This document shows positions 21,053 to 21,055 of a stretch of DNA of 21,055 nt, one piece after another. The notes under the pieces are model-generated. The model was not told where the DNA came from, did not search any database, and saw only the letters and a program-made list of their open reading frames with translations. The first letter of the stretch is position 1. The number at the start of each line of letters is the position of its first letter. The DNA is from a virus: positions 1 to 21,055 of the IMG/VR virus record IMGVR_UViG_3300046005_000414. One strand, written 5' to 3'. A program made the translations under genes and the position numbers.

Positions 21053-21055
21053 AAA

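Noticed and set aside
1-21055. CRISPR arrays, integrase, attachment sites, insertion sequences, other tRNAs
   Set aside because: I looked for regular spacer repeats, transposase or integrase motifs and cloverleaf ends on both strands and saw none beyond the tmRNA.

Overview
This window is part of the genome of a T4-superfamily contractile-tailed phage (myovirus). Recognisable T4-type products are gp5, gp27-like, gp53, gp48, gp4, gp26, a gp19-fold tube protein, a tape-measure-like protein, gp32, gp59 and gp33. PhoH, a PD-(D/E)XK exonuclease and a carbamoyltransferase, all common in environmental relatives, are also present. The strongest host clue is a circularly permuted, two-piece tmRNA gene whose tag reads ANDNVAFAGYALAA. 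Permuted ssrA genes with ANDN-type tags are typical of Alphaproteobacteria, so an alphaproteobacterial host is likely. That host call is an inference.

Layout. (1) 1-8470, minus strand: baseplate genes read leftward, gp48, gp53, gp27-like hub, gp5 (OB fold plus GH19-type hydrolase), then a giant ORF of at least 1366 codons that leaves the window. The giant ORF ends in a gp5-type spike domain. T4 keeps OB fold, lysozyme and spike in one protein; here the spike lies on a separate, much larger gene. (2) 8512-13457, plus strand: gp4, a 41-aa basic peptide, a 192-aa conserved protein, a gp19-fold tube protein, gp26, a short ORF reachable by -1 frameshifting from gp26, and a tape-measure-like protein. 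The 42-bp gap between gp48 and gp4 holds divergent T4-late-type promoter sequences. (3) 13459-13490: a bidirectional terminator between converging transcription units. (4) 13489-21055, minus strand: replication, transcription and auxiliary genes. Reading leftward: a 34-aa peptide, carbamoyltransferase, two conserved small proteins, a terminator, PhoH, exonuclease, tmRNA with its own promoter and terminator, a secreted SleB-type hydrolase, a methyltransferase-like protein, gp33, gp59, a 55-aa protein and gp32. The 33-59-32 order is that of T4.

How it works together. The left and centre build the baseplate hub, tail tube and tail length control, with at least two peptidoglycan-active domains for entry. 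The right side coats and loads single-stranded DNA (gp32, gp59), helps late transcription (gp33) and probably lyses the cell (SleB type). The right side carries several sigma70-like promoters, some inside genes, whereas the best TATAAATA late-type box sits in the structural half. The most notable items are the permuted phage tmRNA, the tandem slippery heptamers at the end of gp26, and the genetic split of gp5.
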